Positions 1-12,500 of a DNA stretch of 64,000 nucleotides are shown here, in pieces; the stretch's first letter is position 1, and the number at the start of each line of letters is the position of its first letter. Under the pieces are notes generated by a model. The model saw nothing but the letters and a program-made list of their open reading frames with translations. It was not told the DNA's origin and did not search any database. The DNA comes from Podospora bellae-mahoneyi (Eukaryota; Ascomycota; Sordariomycetes; Sordariales; Podosporaceae): assembly GCF_035222275.1 (NCBI RefSeq), contig NC_085885.1, positions 2,356,001 to 2,420,000 of the forward strand. Direction: 5' to 3'. Made by a program: the position numbers and the translations under genes.

Positions 1-1538
1 ATATCCTCTGCTCGTTATCCCGGGCAACCAACTATGTTATGCTCCGTGGGTAACTTATCCGGACACTCGGGGCAAACAGGGCGGCCTGCAAGCCCACAAA
101 GCGCAGGCGTCCGGGCAGTCATTACATGAAAGCAACCTAGTATTCATTCTGTCAGCGCATTGCACTATATTTACGTGGTCTACTGGTTTAAACACCCTCA
201 ACCTTCGTACCTCAGGATCTGCCTCTCGGTACTGTCGCTCCTGACAACAGTCTCTCGTAGCGGTTTGCACATCAGGAAGATCGATCACTTCCCTGAACGT
301 CATAGCGTATGGTGCAAGCCTTGAACGAGAATGCCTGTCCCTAGTCATGATAATGGTCGAGACTCTCTCTTCATAAAATCCCTCTGGGAGTTCGAGTCCG
401 GGCTGATCTCGATCATCATCCGGGTCCTCCCCTCCTCCGGGCAGGACGGTACGGCGAAGGAAAGGGGGTAAGGGTAAATGAGTCAAGCGGGATACTAGTG
501 ACTCTTCCACAAGGCAGAAGAACCGGAAAGCAGATTTCAGGCCAATGCCTTTGTCTAGGCATTGGTAGTTCCTTGAGCCCCCCCCCATCCCCGCCCCTCC
601 CCGCCACTATCTTGCCACTCTCGGAATATCTCTTGCACCGAATGTTTGACTTTCTAGCAGAGATGACTAATGGGCTACTCTCACCGCTTGGGCTCACCCA
701 TCGAAGTGATATTGTCAGGTGTGAGATGCCATGAAACAACAGGCTAAGAAGATAAGGCTTGGAGTTGGGCGTTTCTGTGACGTGATGAGCGATATCACCA
801 CTTCCCCCCTCCTGCTGATACTACCTCTTAATACACCCTCATGAATAACCGAGAGCGTGGGGACTGGCTCGACGGCATCGCTTGGGCAAGTCTACCCGCG
901 GTGCCGCCCGGGAACGATGGCAAGCGCGGTCATGATTGGCTTTTCCCTTATCGACGGGCGGATTTGAGGTGATATTGTTGCGTCATCACTGAGACGCCGT
1001 GTAGAGAAAATCAGTGAAAGGGGAGGGGAGCAAGGTCTTATTGGGTGCAGTGTGCGTTGGCTTAGCAAGGGGCCGGATCACGAACTTTGTCTTGTCACAC
1101 GGTCCGTGTATAAGAAGGCCTACGCCCTGCCTGCATCCTCTTCGCCCTTCTTCATCCTGATACCAACACACATTGCATCTATCCTCCCTGTCAGGGTTCT
1201 GAAGGCTGCTGAAGGAGTTCATACGGAGACCCCACCTCAACAATTCATTTTTCTGACATAGATTCTTATATTGAAAGCCTTCAGGCGTTCACCCCTGCTT
1301 TTCTAGGATCATTGTTTTCCGAATCGTAACCGCCCCTCCCACCGACCATCTCACCCATCCTTCCGGTGAATGTTATTCCCGTCTGATACACATCAGCCCC
1401 CCATGACTGAGCAAGTCACGCCGGGCATTTTCAATAGCACTCCCCGAGATGCAGCCAGATTCAGACTATACAACGTTTGCTGGTGTTATCCGCGACGGTA
1501 ATAGCATGACTAAGCTAACCTGTATTATTATAGTAACC
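1..1538. other. Gene-poor left edge, no supported gene
   Basis: I see no gene I can support here. The longest open frame (55-588, minus) has a somewhat protein-like stretch in the middle, but no family, no clear start context and no splice pattern. The rest is mixed-composition intergenic DNA. It may hold the untranslated end of a gene outside the window. Confidence 0.4.
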
Positions 1539-1800
1539 CCGATTATTTTTTTTTCCGTATAACGTTAGAACTATCGATCGTCGATTCGTATAACTATAGC
1601 GATATACTTTTCAATAATATTAAACTTTAATTTCTTATATAATTTATTCTTTGTTTTTTTAAAGCTATTATAGAAGAGTTATGTTGATTTTTTATCGTTA
1701 AGAAATATCGTATAGGTTATCGATTTTAAATAATATTATATAATTAATTATTCAATATTTGTAATATAAATTTACGAGTTTCTTTTATATATATTTTATT
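1539..1800. repeat. Strongly AT-rich tract
   Basis: About 260 bases made almost only of A and T (runs such as tttttttt and tataatta) sit in otherwise GC-balanced DNA and stop sharply where the possible LTR begins. In filamentous ascomycetes such blocks are usually old repeats changed by repeat-induced point mutation (RIP), which turns C:G into T:A. No coding potential is left. The RIP reading is inference from composition and from the neighbouring repeat. Confidence 0.55.
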
Positions 1801-1803
1801 GTA

Positions 1804-2209
1804 TGTCACGGTTTTGGAAAACAGTGGGGCCAGAAGTAACCAATCAGGACTGGACCGGGCGATCGAGCGGGGCTCACGGTCCAGGTGGACGGACCGGACC
1901 AGTAAGATGGGGACCGGGGACCGCGGCGGGGCTCACGGTCCACGGTCCAGTATCGGCCAATTAGGACTGGACCGAGTACCGTCTGTAAGTCAATGGTCCA
2001 CGGTCCCAAGGTCTATATATACGGAGGAACTGGCTGGTGTAGATAAAAAGTTCCGCAGTATACAATATAAGTCACAACCGTTAGTGTCTAGACTGTTATA
2101 ATTGAGACAAGCCATTTGTTGTATACTGCTTAGCTGTACCGCATCAGGATTGTTTAGAGGTGCCTTTAACCAGTATCCCTTTCAGAGGTCTGGATAGGGG
2201 TTCGTCACA
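1804..2209 (+). mobile_element. Possible solo LTR of a fungal LTR retrotransposon (fossil)
   Basis: This is a block of about 406 bases that begins TGTCAC and ends GTCACA, i.e. TG...CA termini. Inside is a TATA-like stretch (ctatatata near 2012) followed by AT-richer sequence, the usual plan of a Ty3-type LTR. A short unit based on acggtcc is repeated several times in the first half. No internal region, second LTR or clear target-site duplication was found, so if it is an LTR it is a solo remnant of uncertain age and the ends may be misplaced. Confidence 0.35.
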
Positions 2210-2467
2210 GCGAGGGAAGCTCGCTACTCCTAAATAATTCTTAAATAATAAGCTAAGCCTATTAGGGAGCTGTGTCCGGTAACTCGCTTAAGATACTGCA
2301 TTATAGGTGCCATTCTAGGTGCCATCACTACCTGGTCATCCTGTATCTTCCTGCCTATAGGTCCTATGTCATTTGTCTCGGCGCCATTGCCCCGCGGTCA
2401 ATTGTCTGGGGGTCGCTCCTGGCCTCGTGGTTCGCCGCGGTTGCGTGACCAACAGGTACTCACGTGC
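2210..2467. other. Intergenic, no gene seen
   Basis: Mixed DNA between the possible LTR and the end of the next gene. It starts with an AT-rich patch (2225-2260), then becomes GC-rich. No open frame or RNA gene is recognisable. Confidence 0.4.
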
Positions 2468-2896
2468 TTACAACGCTGACATGGCTTGGCAGGTTGTAAC
2501 ACACCTATGAAGAAGGATCGAGTGTTCTCCTACCACCTGGCGAACCGTCTCCCTGTCCAAGGCCTCACATACCGAAGGCCAACCGATACAGTTGTGGAAC
2601 TGTGCATTGAAGTAAGCCCAGCATGCGGCTCTGGTGCGAAGGGTTTCCGAGTAAAGCGTTGTGGACGTGACAGTGAAAAGGCGCAGGGGAAGGCCGTATA
2701 TTTCCTGGGCGATAACAATGAGTTTGCACGTGCACATCAGCCTGAGATCGATCGGCTTGTTGTCGGCTGTCCTCAGTTTGTTTGCCTCAAAGTCATAGAT
2801 GTACTCATCGCCATCTTCGTGATCGGCGCCAAGATACTCCTTGGAGATGTAATTGCGTAACTCGCCGGGTATGTGCAAGAGGTGTGACCGAACCAT
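2468..2896 (-). CDS. Small conserved fungal protein of unknown function
   Basis: The frame from the ATG at 2894-2896 gives 142 residues beginning MVRSHLLHIPGELRNYI, an F-box-like opening (IPGELRNYI). It then holds a motif-like run around GADHEDGDEYIYDFEANKL and an acidic, aromatic middle. From memory this resembles a multicopy family of unknown function in Sordariales; I could not check it. Homologs of this type usually run longer, and the frame closes soon after a GTAAGC that could be a splice donor, so the gene may continue through an intron or be cut short. The longer upstream start (3112) adds a low-quality stretch and was not chosen. Confidence 0.5.
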   Translation of the reverse strand: MVRSHLLHIPGELRNYISKEYLGADHEDGDEYIYDFEANKLRTADNKPIDLRLMCTCKLIVIAQEIYGLPLRLFTVTSTTLYSETLRTRAACWAYFNAQFHNCIGWPSVCEALDRETVRQVVGEHSILLHRCVTTCQAMSAL

Positions 2897-3833
2897 GATG
2901 TGGATGTTGGACGAGAAACGCAGAGAGTATCGGGGCAGTGGAAAGGGACGATGATGACTAGACCGCTGATGTGGCCTGAGGTAATGTAGACTACATAGAT
3001 AATCTGTCGTGGGGAAAAGAGAATTTGGTTTGGGGACAGAAAAAAAAGACAGTGGTTTTTTCGCACATACCGTCCCGCTATGCCTTTCGTGACGGCGGTT
3101 GTGGCGCTTCACAGACTTCAGGCAAGCGTCACGGTGGCGCCCATCGATAACTCAGACGGGATCGGAGGGGGGAAGGGCACACCGAGCTCAGTTATTTACG
3201 AGTATCGCAGTTTACGGGACGGTAACGAAGGTGTGGGCAAAGGTAGTGCTAGTGATAATGATGTGTGAAATAAAAATAAATAAAAAAGAAAAGACCGTGG
3301 CCCACTGCAAGACGACGAAGACGGGAGCAAGGCAGCAACCCGGTGTCCACTCCCCACACCGCTGTGAACCGGTACCATCCCTTTCACAGATGCCTATGTC
3401 GCTAAACCTTAGTGCACGTTTTCCATCTCAACAACCGGGACACCTGGCCCTGGGTTTGCCTCAGATAGGTACTATACGAGCCCTGCCTGGGAAACAAGCT
3501 CAGTGACTCTACGATGACTCCTCCGGCGACTATTTTATCCATGCCTGAAACCACGAGCCGAGACTTTCGAGCATGAGATGTGATTTGACAATAAATCGGT
3601 TCTTACCTGGTCAACCACTCAATATTCTCTGCTCTTCCGCATCCTCCTCTTCCTCTCTCATCCAACAACCCCGGCCTCGAGCGACTGAAGTCTGTTAGGG
3701 CTGGTTCAAATGCAAAACAAAAAGAAGTGTACATCCGTCAACAAGACAAGTAAGCTTGCCCTGCCGCTTATCATGGCTGTGACTGACTTGATGATATTGC
3801 AGCGGAACGATCTGCCACAAGAATGACCCAATA

Positions 3834-3905
3834 GTTGGCAACAAGACACCAGAAACTTCTGTCAGATAAATCTCACCAATCATGCCGTGTCGGCGTCAAA
3901 CGAAC
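3834..3905 (+). repeat. Direct repeat, copy 1 of 2
   Basis: This copy starts gttggcaacaagacacc and shares its course with the copy at 3956-4021 over about 65-70 bases. Most differences are single-base changes between C and T or between A and G. Confidence 0.7.
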
Positions 3906-3955
3906 AATCGGCCTCCACCTTCCCCCACCGCCTTCCCCGTCCGCCTTCCCCGTGA

Positions 3956-4021
3956 GTTAGCAACAAGACACCGGAAACTTCTATCCAGATGAACCTCACC
4001 CATCACACCGGGTCAAACGAA
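3956..4021 (+). repeat. Direct repeat, copy 2 of 2
   Basis: This copy starts gttagcaacaagacacc and runs through aaacttct, cctcacc, atca and gtcaaacgaa like copy 1. The two copies lie 122 bases apart, start to start. Between them is a short tandem of ccgccttcccc. Confidence 0.7.
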
Positions 4022-5272
4022 TCGCCTCGGGGTCCTGGTCCTCCAGGGGGTGGGTCGGTGGCCGTCGAGCACTGAAGAAGGTGGTTAGAACTTAGCAAGA
4101 CCACTACAGGTAATCAACTTCGGTACCGTAACCTGAATTTGACAATGAGCCAATTTCTGACGTTCTGTCAGTGGGGTTGGGGTTTGTTCAAACAGTCTGT
4201 TGCAAAAAGACCGTTGTTGAAAAAGCGAGTGGTTAGCCATCCGGTGTCGCTGATTAAGAAGGGGGGACACAAAAGAAAAGCACAAGAGGGGTGACAGTAC
4301 CTAACTGGCGATCCTGGACCTGACTGTCAACAAGACAAGCGTTGCCAGCGGCGATCCGTGAAACCTCAAAACCTCTTGGATAAAAATATATGTTGCAAGC
4401 AACAACAAGCGGACGCGCTCAGCACTGCCTGCGCAGCTTCCGGAAGCGATGGGAAGACGCGCTGGGGGTCTCGAAGGTCTTGGGCGCTTGGAGTGATGGA
4501 TGTCATCGGAGGCGATGGACAGGATGGAAAACTGAGGGCTGGCTGACTCGAATGTCCTGGGCTCAAGACAACAGGCTTGTTTATTTTCGCGGGAGACAAA
4601 ACAGACTACCGAAAACTGGCGCTTCCGGAAGTGTGCCACAGCAGGGCTGCTGCGGGACTCTCTGATTGGATGCGCACGGTCATCTGCCCCCGCGACTGCT
4701 TGGCCATCACGGCTCTCAACGATGACGAGCTGTTTCCACAGAGTTGGATTCGGTAGACTTGGTGGCGACGAACTGCTGGTACTTTCGGAAAAGCCTCGTT
4801 GTTCGACCGCGAGGTCGTCACGGTGGTGAGGATGACAAGTTGGGGAATATTGAAGGTTGAGGCGAATTGATGGGTGGTCAAGAGCGAGCCACTGTCATGA
4901 GGTTGAGTATCCAGCGCCCTGCCATGGGCGATGTTGTGGTGTTGTGGTTGTTTGTGTGTTCCCCCAGTTCACTACTCTGGGCGGGGGGGCTGGGATTTGA
5001 TATGGCCCAAAGGTAACCCACATCCTCCTGATGGTGTGTATCTTTCTTACATCAAGGCTCTTGTTGTCTGGATAAATAGCTGGCTATATACATACAGTGA
5101 TCTGTCTCGTTTTATCTGCGAAGGAAAACCGAGATACCTATGATGCGGTTCTTATCCTTCCCACCCTAATCTTTGCATCCATGACCCCCTCACGAACCTC
5201 ATCTACTCGTTCTGTCAATATAAAATCATATTGCGACACTGACATCGAAGCCATCTATGTATTGATATTAAT

Positions 5273-7304
5273 TCAAATAAACCCACTCTCCCTCAACATT
5301 TTGAGCGTCAACTCCGCCTTCAGCGTCGCCTCGTCTTTATACCCCTTTCCTTCCCCCGTGTCAATAAAATTCTCCCAAAACTTCAACCCCTCTATCCCTT
5401 CCTCCCGACAAAGCACCCCTTTTTCCTCCGCCATCTCCAACTCTTCCTCGGCAACACCAATACTCCACCCAAATCTCTCCGCCACATCTCTCGCAGTAAC
5501 CCCCCTCCCAAACTCATGCCAATCCCACGACACCTCCTTCTCAGGAGGAAACTCATGCAAATCCTTCATCCAAGCCAGTAACGCCTTGATCGTCGACTCG
5601 TCCGTCCTATCCTTGCTCTGTACAACCTTCACCCCTGATTTAAACACCCTCAGTCTAACCGGCAACTCCAATTTCTCCCATAGTTTCGCTGCTTTCTCAA
5701 AGTCCGCAGGACTAACCAGTTCGACTCCGCCTCGGGCTCGGTTGAACATAGCCCATAGATCCACAAGTGAGATTACTCCCCCGGCCTTTCTCAAGACCCC
5801 CCTCCTGTCATCCGTCAAAAACTCGGCCAACGTCCTTGCCAACTCACTCAGATACAAAGAGTCGCCCCCATTACTCCCAACAATATCCTTCGTGGTGATT
5901 AACCCAAGCTGACTTGCCGACTCGGCCAACAGAGCATTCTCACTCGCGGACGAGCCCCCAGCGCCCCTGACTTGCTTCGCGAAACTTTCCGCCAAAGCTA
6001 CAATCTCCTTCGCCGATGCCATGAGCGCTTCCAAGTCTTCGAAGGCGTTTCCAATGACGAGCTCGTTATTCTTGCGCATCGCCTGAGTTTGCCGCTCCAG
6101 GCCGGCAATACCACCAATCTTGGGCCGTTGTCTCTCCGGTTCTGATGATCCGGCAGTACCAGAACCACCGTTGGTGCCATCGGAGCGAGATGACTTGGGG
6201 ATGGGGGGCGCGTTCTGGAGAAGCCATTTCCGCTGCGTCATGCAGCTTTTGAGACGTTCATAGAATATCTTCTCACCACCATGGCGGAAAGAAAGCTTGA
6301 CGTTCTCTGGGCTTTCCAGGCCAACTGGGGCGGGGGCGGTGGAGTTGAGGAAGGGGCCGGGAGATTCCGTGTTGGTTCGGGGGCTCTGAGTGAGACTGGC
6401 TGGGATGTCGTGGGTGATGAGTGAGGCGCCGCATATTTCGCAGGATAGGAGAGAGGGATGGTTGGCAAAGGTACATCGTGGGCAGTGGAAGGAGGCATCG
6501 GGATCTGAACTTCGGGGGGGTGCTGTGAGGCCTGGAGACTGTGGTGAGGTTAGGTCAGAGATTTGCTTCGGCCTCACGGGTAGCGGCGTTTGGAGAGCCG
6601 GACTCGATGGTCCACGGGTTGATGCATTGCTGATTGCGGCTTTCAGAACATGGGTTAGGGTTGGCTTAATGCCGCATGCCAAACACGGAGGCAAAGGTGT
6701 GTGAGCGTTGGCGGCAGTAGGGTCAAAGTTGGACGGGACAGGGTTTGAGAAGCTGCAGATGGTGCAGACCCAGGTAGCTGCGCTCACGGGCGTAGGCTCA
6801 ACCGGTGATACCCGGAGGACGCCCTCTTGGCGATGGGCTGGCGAGGAATTGCCGCTCCGGGAAGGAATAGAGACATGAGCTGGAGAGCGCTGTTGAAGGG
6901 GCGCACGCTTTGTTGCTTTGGGTATCAGGGTGATCTTCGGAGAGGACTTGAAAAAGCCAGCCTGAAGATAGCGATTAGCAAAGAGCTTCAAGCCGCAAAT
7001 CCAACACGGCACTCACATAGAACTCATAGCGCTCCACATCTTTCAGGTCCAGCGCAACCGAGTACTTTCTTGGCTCTGCCTTGTCGACGTAGCATATCCG
7101 ATGCGATGTCAAGTAGACTTGGCCATTTTGCTGATTCGGGAGTTTGAACTTGCTAGCGAGGGTCAGTCAGTGGTGGTGATAAGGACGATCCCAAGCAACT
7201 CACCCCTCATACAACCCCACATTGTCTTGCACAAAAAGCAGGTCTTCATCGGGCAGGTACGAAGGCCGCAGTGCGGTTGTCAAGTCGATGTGCTTTAAGA
7301 ACAT
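5273..7304 (-). CDS. VPS36: ESCRT-II subunit VPS36
   Basis: VPS36 is an ESCRT-II subunit that binds endosomal phosphoinositide and ubiquitin and helps sort membrane cargo into multivesicular bodies. Three exons are read: 7304-7204, 7152-7017 and 6961-5273, with introns of 51 and 55 bases (GTGAGT donors), giving 641 residues. Residues 1-79 are the first half of the GLUE domain (LTTALRPSYLPDEDLLFVQD, then GKFKLPNQQNG). Two RanBP2-type zinc fingers interrupt it at about 143-175 (CTIC...CLAC) and 238-256 (CPRC...CEIC), and the GLUE domain resumes near 300-326 (KIFYERLKSCMTQRKWL). The rest is the EAP30 winged-helix region. A continuous open frame starting at 7012 is misleading, because its first 17 codons come from intron 2. 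The gene is divergent from the THP3-like gene. Confidence 0.93.
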
Positions 7305-7811
7305 TCGTCATAGTCATGGGAGGGCGGCCCCGGTGCTTTGGGAACAGTTCCAGTGCGTGTGCCGTGGTTTTCCACCATGAGTTTGTTGATGATTGACAGG
7401 ATGTCTGTCGTTGTCGTTTGGTGGATCCCGACCATTGACGTAACTGGGAGACGGGGTAAGCACTTATCCCACCCGCCCCGATTGTTGCATGGCTGACTCA
7501 GCGCCTCCCCAAAAGACTCGACAAAGACTCGTTAGAGCGCTCCAGCCACTCAACGCGACTCGCCGCCCACTTTTCCGCACATTGCAGCCCTCTCCTCTCC
7601 GCTCCGCTTCTCCCGAACTGCCCAACCCAACTCAACTTTCTTCGCACACTTCAGTTCGCACAATTCACCGCCATCATCAAGTTGCCATCGCCGCTTCGCT
7701 GACCAGCACTCCGACCGTATTTCTGCGGCCTACTTACCTCTCTGAACAGCTACCTTTGGTTTTTTTTTTCTCTTCTCCCACAAGAGGCAAAGCGATCACA
7801 GCAGCGACAAC
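7305..7811. promoter_or_regulatory. Shared upstream region of VPS36 and THP3-like gene
   Basis: These 507 bases separate two divergent start codons and must hold both 5' leaders and promoters. The side towards the THP3-like gene is C/T-rich, ending in a T run near 7760 and a Kozak-poor start (caacATGATG). No TATA box or named operator stands out. Confidence 0.5.
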
Positions 7812-9509
7812 ATGATGCCGACGTGGCCAACCGCATCTCCGCCCCAGGGCGTTCCGCCCTCAACTGCCTACGCAGCAACCTATTCAGGTATGTGGCCGAC
7901 ACCTCTAGACCCTCTATCCTAAGTGAATCTCTTGCTGACTTTTTCCCCTACAGCTCCTGCTTTCACCCCAGTCCAGGTCCGACAAACCTTCGGCCAGTCC
8001 TATTCCGCCCCACAAGCCTCCTATCCCACCACACATCCCTACGGCCCAGCCCAATCCCCTCCACCTGCCCCAGCTAATCACCAGCCGACCGCTGCTTCTC
8101 CTCCCACAGCTGATGAACAGCCCAGGAAGAAGGTTCAATGGCCTGATTCCGTCCGCTCCTACGTCCAGCGCTCTTTTTTCCCTGCCAACATGGATCCTAC
8201 CGTCTCGAAAGAAGAAATGGAGGCCAAGCTCAAGGAAACCATCATGCGCGCCAGCGAGGACAACCTTCTGTATTCCATCGTGTGGGAGACGATGCCGCTG
8301 CCCCAACAAATAATCAAGCAGGAGCGTGAACAACGTGCCAAGGCCATGGCCTATCCCGCTCAAGCACAAACGCCCTACTCCAACGCGCCAATGCCCATCT
8401 CCAAGAAGAGGAAGTCCGCCGACTTGGAAGATGTCGCCAATCTCAGTATCACCCCACCATGGAGGACAGGCCAAGGCGCCCGCCTCGAGGATCGTGTCAC
8501 TTTTTCCAAGGATAAACGCCAAGCTACCGAGGAGAGCTCCGATAACACGAGTAAGTTGAACAAGTACGAGAAGCGCCAAAAGCGCTTCAACGGGGGCTAC
8601 GTATCGACATATCGTTCCCCAAGCCCTCCACCCGGCGATGGGCCCGTCGTGGGGACGTGCGAAAAGCTTGAGAAGAGCTATCTGCGCTTGACTGCTCCTC
8701 CCAAGCCTGAGAACGTGCGTCCGCCTCGGGTGTTGAAGAACACGCTGGAGCTGCTGAAGAAGAAGTGGAAGAAGGATTCGAACTACGCATACATTTGTGA
8801 TCAGTTCAAGTCCATGCGCCAGGATCTGACTGTGCAACGCGTGAGGGATGATTTTACTGTCGAGGTGTACGAAATACATGCTCGCATTGCTTTGGAAAAG
8901 GGGGATCTCGGTGAGTATAATCAGTGCCAGACTCAGCTCAAGGCACTGTACAAGTTGGGCCTCAAAGGCAAGGCCAACGAGTTCAAGGCCTATCGGATTC
9001 TTTACTTCATTCACACAGCCAACCGCACAGACTTGAATAGCGTTTTGGCAGATCTAACCCCAGCAGAAAAGAAAGACAAGGCGATCAAGCACGCCTTGGA
9101 CGTGCGGTCCTCCCTGGCCCTGGGGAACTACCATCGGTTCTTCCAGTTGTACAACGAGACCCCAAACATGGGTGCATACCTCATGGATATGTTTGTCGGC
9201 CGGGAGCGTCTTGCTGCCCTGTGCAACATTTGCAAGGCGTAAGCTCATTCTCCTCCTGTCATGGTGAAGATCCAATGCTAACTTGACAACAGATACAAGC
9301 CTGACGTGCCATTGCGATTTGTTACCGAGGAACTCTATTTTGAGTCCGACATGGAAGCCGCCCAGTTCATCATTGATAACGGCGGCCAGGATTTGCTCCA
9401 AGAAAAGGAGGACGGCACCATTGTCATCCTCACTGGCAAGGCTGGCCAGACATTCGAAAGCCACAAAGCGAAAGCCTTCGCCCGCGTCGACATCAAGGGC
9501 CAAATCTAG
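7812..9509 (+). CDS. THP3: SAC3/GANP-domain protein, THP3/LENG8-like
   Basis: Members of this family (yeast Thp3, human LENG8) act with a CSN12/PCID2-type partner in transcription elongation and mRNA maturation in the nucleus. Exons 7812-7887, 7954-9238 and 9293-9509 give 525 residues. Intron 2 has a tgctaac branch site at 9276-9282. The N-terminal half is low complexity, rich in P, Q and A, with the motif KKVQWPDSVRSYVQRSF near residue 95. The SAC3/GANP helical region spans about 245-470 (EKSYLRLT, RVRDDFTVEVYEIHARIAL, EFKAYRILYFIH). The C-terminus holds the winged-helix part ending in VDIKGQI. The start at 7812 gives MMPTW; use of the second ATG would remove one residue. Paralogous SAC3 itself is much longer, so THP3 fits better. 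Confidence 0.88.
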
Positions 9510-12500
9510 TCGCCCCTGGCTGTGCTTCTCTTTTCTATTTTGTTTTCCACATCCACAAGCGCCACCCCTCCCTTCGTTGGATGCTACCTCCCACGTCTTA
9601 TCACGTCGTAATTATTCTTTCACCCTCACCCTCCTGAGGCTCGGGGGGTGCCTACCCATACGTCGCCTGTTCGCCGGCCGCCATGAATAGGCCGCTCATC
9701 CATCTTTTTTTCTGGAGTTCCACGAGATCCTTGGAGAGCCTCACGACTCTGACACCATCGACTTTTGTTTTGTCGGCCACGAAAAGTAGTTTTTCTTTTC
9801 TTCCTGACTTTAATTCCCAGCTTTCGCCATCCTCTTCATCTTCTACGACTTATGGCTTCACGAGGGATCTCGCTCACACTTCGAACCGGTCGTGCTCTGC
9901 TACTGGCCGTGCCGTGAACCAACTGCGATGATGACGATAGATGAGTGTCGACAAGGGTGGCTTTGCTTCACTGTTCGTGCTCAGTAGTTATCTTAAACAT
10001 CGCTTGGGGTTTTGGGCTGTGCTTTGTCAGGGCCGGATCTGGTAGAGTTAGCTAGCTTTGAATCAACGGCAGTGCTGTTGAGGAATTTTGGCACAGGGGG
10101 GTTTTTGGTTTCATTATCAAGGGATTTCCATCACAGTGATACCCATGGAAGAGGAGGAGGTTGGCCCGTTTTTGATCTAGCAGTCATCTGGCGGATAGTA
10201 AAGTTTGACTTGGGCTGGGGTCACCGACCCCATTTGGGCGAGGAGTATGGAGCTGGAGTTGAATTTGTGTAACCATTCACAGCGAACTAGTCTTGGGGTC
10301 CTATCAAGGGATATATCGTTACAATCATGGTTTAATGAAGACAACATTTGTCACGCCTTGTTTCTGAACTCTTGTTATTTCGGCTTTGCCCAGCTTGTGC
10401 CATTTGATGATGATCTTGAAGCTTGAACTGCCCCCTACGCAAGAATACATGAGTAAATTCTCATGAGATTCGCACCACGATGTCGTTCCCGTTAGAGAGG
10501 TATGCAGCTGTGACGTTACGGTATTTTGTTTTTGTTCTTTCTAGATGAGTTACGATGGTAAGGTTTGAGGTTGTGGGTTGGTGGAATAGTCCTGGATTTT
10601 GAACTGCTCAGAGAATCGGAGGTCATAGGGAGAATTTGGGGATTGTTCCTTTTTGCCTGTTGGTGAACGAAGGAGTTTGTTGGCGGTGTGCCTTGCTTGA
10701 ACGACGCCTATCCCATGTGGCTGCTGGTAAGGTAGAGGTGATATACTCTAGTGTCCCCGGGCCGTCTTACAACATTGGTGCGGTGGAGTTGTATTTGGCA
10801 AGAACTCCGAGGAAATATAGGTGGTTTGGTTGTTTGTGAGATTGGCATGAGCGTTGAGGGGATAGTTGTGGGGTTTACTACCTGATATGGTCTAGATAGG
10901 TATGCTGTCTGATATGGACTCGGGTTATGGAGTCTGAGTTTGGATAGATAATGGGCTGGTTGGTTGGATTTTGAGAGGGAGGGTTTGTTTGTTGGGATGA
11001 TACTGGAGTTTAAATGGCGGAGTTGTGATAGTCTGAAGTGGATTACTGTATATTTCTTGATGGGAACCTTTTATAGTGTACTTGGTTATATCTACGGGAG
11101 AGATCAAATCATATAGTGAAGGACAGGGTGGCTGAAGCGAGTAATTATTGAACTGGGGATAGATCTGTTCAGGGCTGGTTGCTATACCAGCTTGCCCAGG
11201 TTCTCTTCCTCTTCTTTCGTCAGTTACTGGACTGCGAGACCTGGATTTGGTTCTTTTCGTCGGTGTGGAAAAGGTCTATGGACCAGGGTCATAGATCTGC
11301 AGCCTTGTGTCGTCCTTCCATGCCTGGTTGTTGAAGTTTTACGGTGAGCGAATCAAGTCGGGGAGATAAGCTGCAGCTGCAATTCCGTGAGGAATGCCAT
11401 GATATGTGGTTCTTTTCAAGCACCGAAAACTTAAATGTGCTCTTGGAATTATGGACCTAGTACAGTTTTACTCGTGAGAAGGGGGGGATTTGAATGTTGG
11501 TCAATTAAAGCAAAGCTAGGTAATCCAGGATTGCTATTAAAATGTCCACAAATCTTCTGTTCGTCTTCTCGTTTAACGCTTTTGTTTTGGGAAAAACTTG
11601 TAGCGCCAAAGAGAGAGAGGAAATGGTGTGTTACACTACTTGATGCGTGTTGAGCTCGTCTTACAGAGATGCCGGGAGGAGACTTTATGGTTGGTATAAA
11701 CTTTGAGCTTGTCATGGGAAAGCAATGAGGAAGATACCAGGTAGCTTGAACTGTGGATGTAAGTCTACAACATATCTCGTGACTCCCCCCCCAACCCTCC
11801 CACACCCCTGCTTCTACAACGCTTTTCTCTGGCTACAGCGAAGCCGTAAGTTTGATGGTTAAACCCCCTATTCCCTTTTCAGGGCTAGTGTTCAGAAGGG
11901 TTAGGGTTGTGTCATATTGGTTTCTCTGTGTATTCCTTTCTCAATCTGACACGGTTGCCTTTAATCGCCCCTAGGTAATATGGGCAGATCTTTAGCGTGA
12001 CAGGAGGCTACAGTGTCCAGAAGGAGATAAGATGTATGTAACCAGAAACTGCCGGATCTCCAACAGGCTATAGAAGTGCCAGGCCGACTGAGAGGCCGCT
12101 GGATCCAAGACCGTTTCTACCCTCTTTGGGGTTCAGCTCTGCTATTTGATGATATGTCCTGATCTTGTTAGTACCACAAAAGACACATGTTACCTTGGTC
12201 CTTTGTAAAGACACCAACGGGCCATGAAAAATATGATTGTTATGACTCTCCGTGCACCTGTGACCATCTCGGCAGCCCTTCTCCTTCCTATCTGGTAATA
12301 AAACCTCAAGAAATCCCATTTTTGGTAAAAGGGAACGTCGTTTCAGACGTTTCAAGTTCCGTGTGTTCGGGAATCGGGAGGGACAGGATCCGAGGGCGTG
12401 TCAACCCAGGGTTGGATTGGGGGCTGGTAGATGGGTGGTGGTCAGCGAATAGAGGTCGAGAGAAGGAGGCTACATCGGTAGCTGTATTTGGCATGTCGGT

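Larger units (their letters stand above)
2897..5272. other. Intergenic, holds a diverged 70-base duplication
   Basis: No supported gene in 2.4 kb. Open frames on both strands are short and show no family. The region holds the direct repeat pair at 3834-3905 and 3956-4021 (listed separately), and the right end carries the downstream region of the minus-strand VPS36 gene. Confidence 0.45.

Noticed and set aside
380-410. B-box-like gttcgagtcc on the plus strand
   Set aside because: No A box upstream and no acceptor stem, so not a tRNA gene.
5097-5912. 271-codon plus-strand open frame
   Set aside because: It is the antisense shadow of the VPS36 3' exon; its Ser-rich, low-complexity product fits no family.
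7914-9014. 366-codon minus-strand open frame
   Set aside because: It lies antisense to the SAC3-domain exon, which has clear domain support and splice sites; GC-rich third positions leave the opposite strand open.
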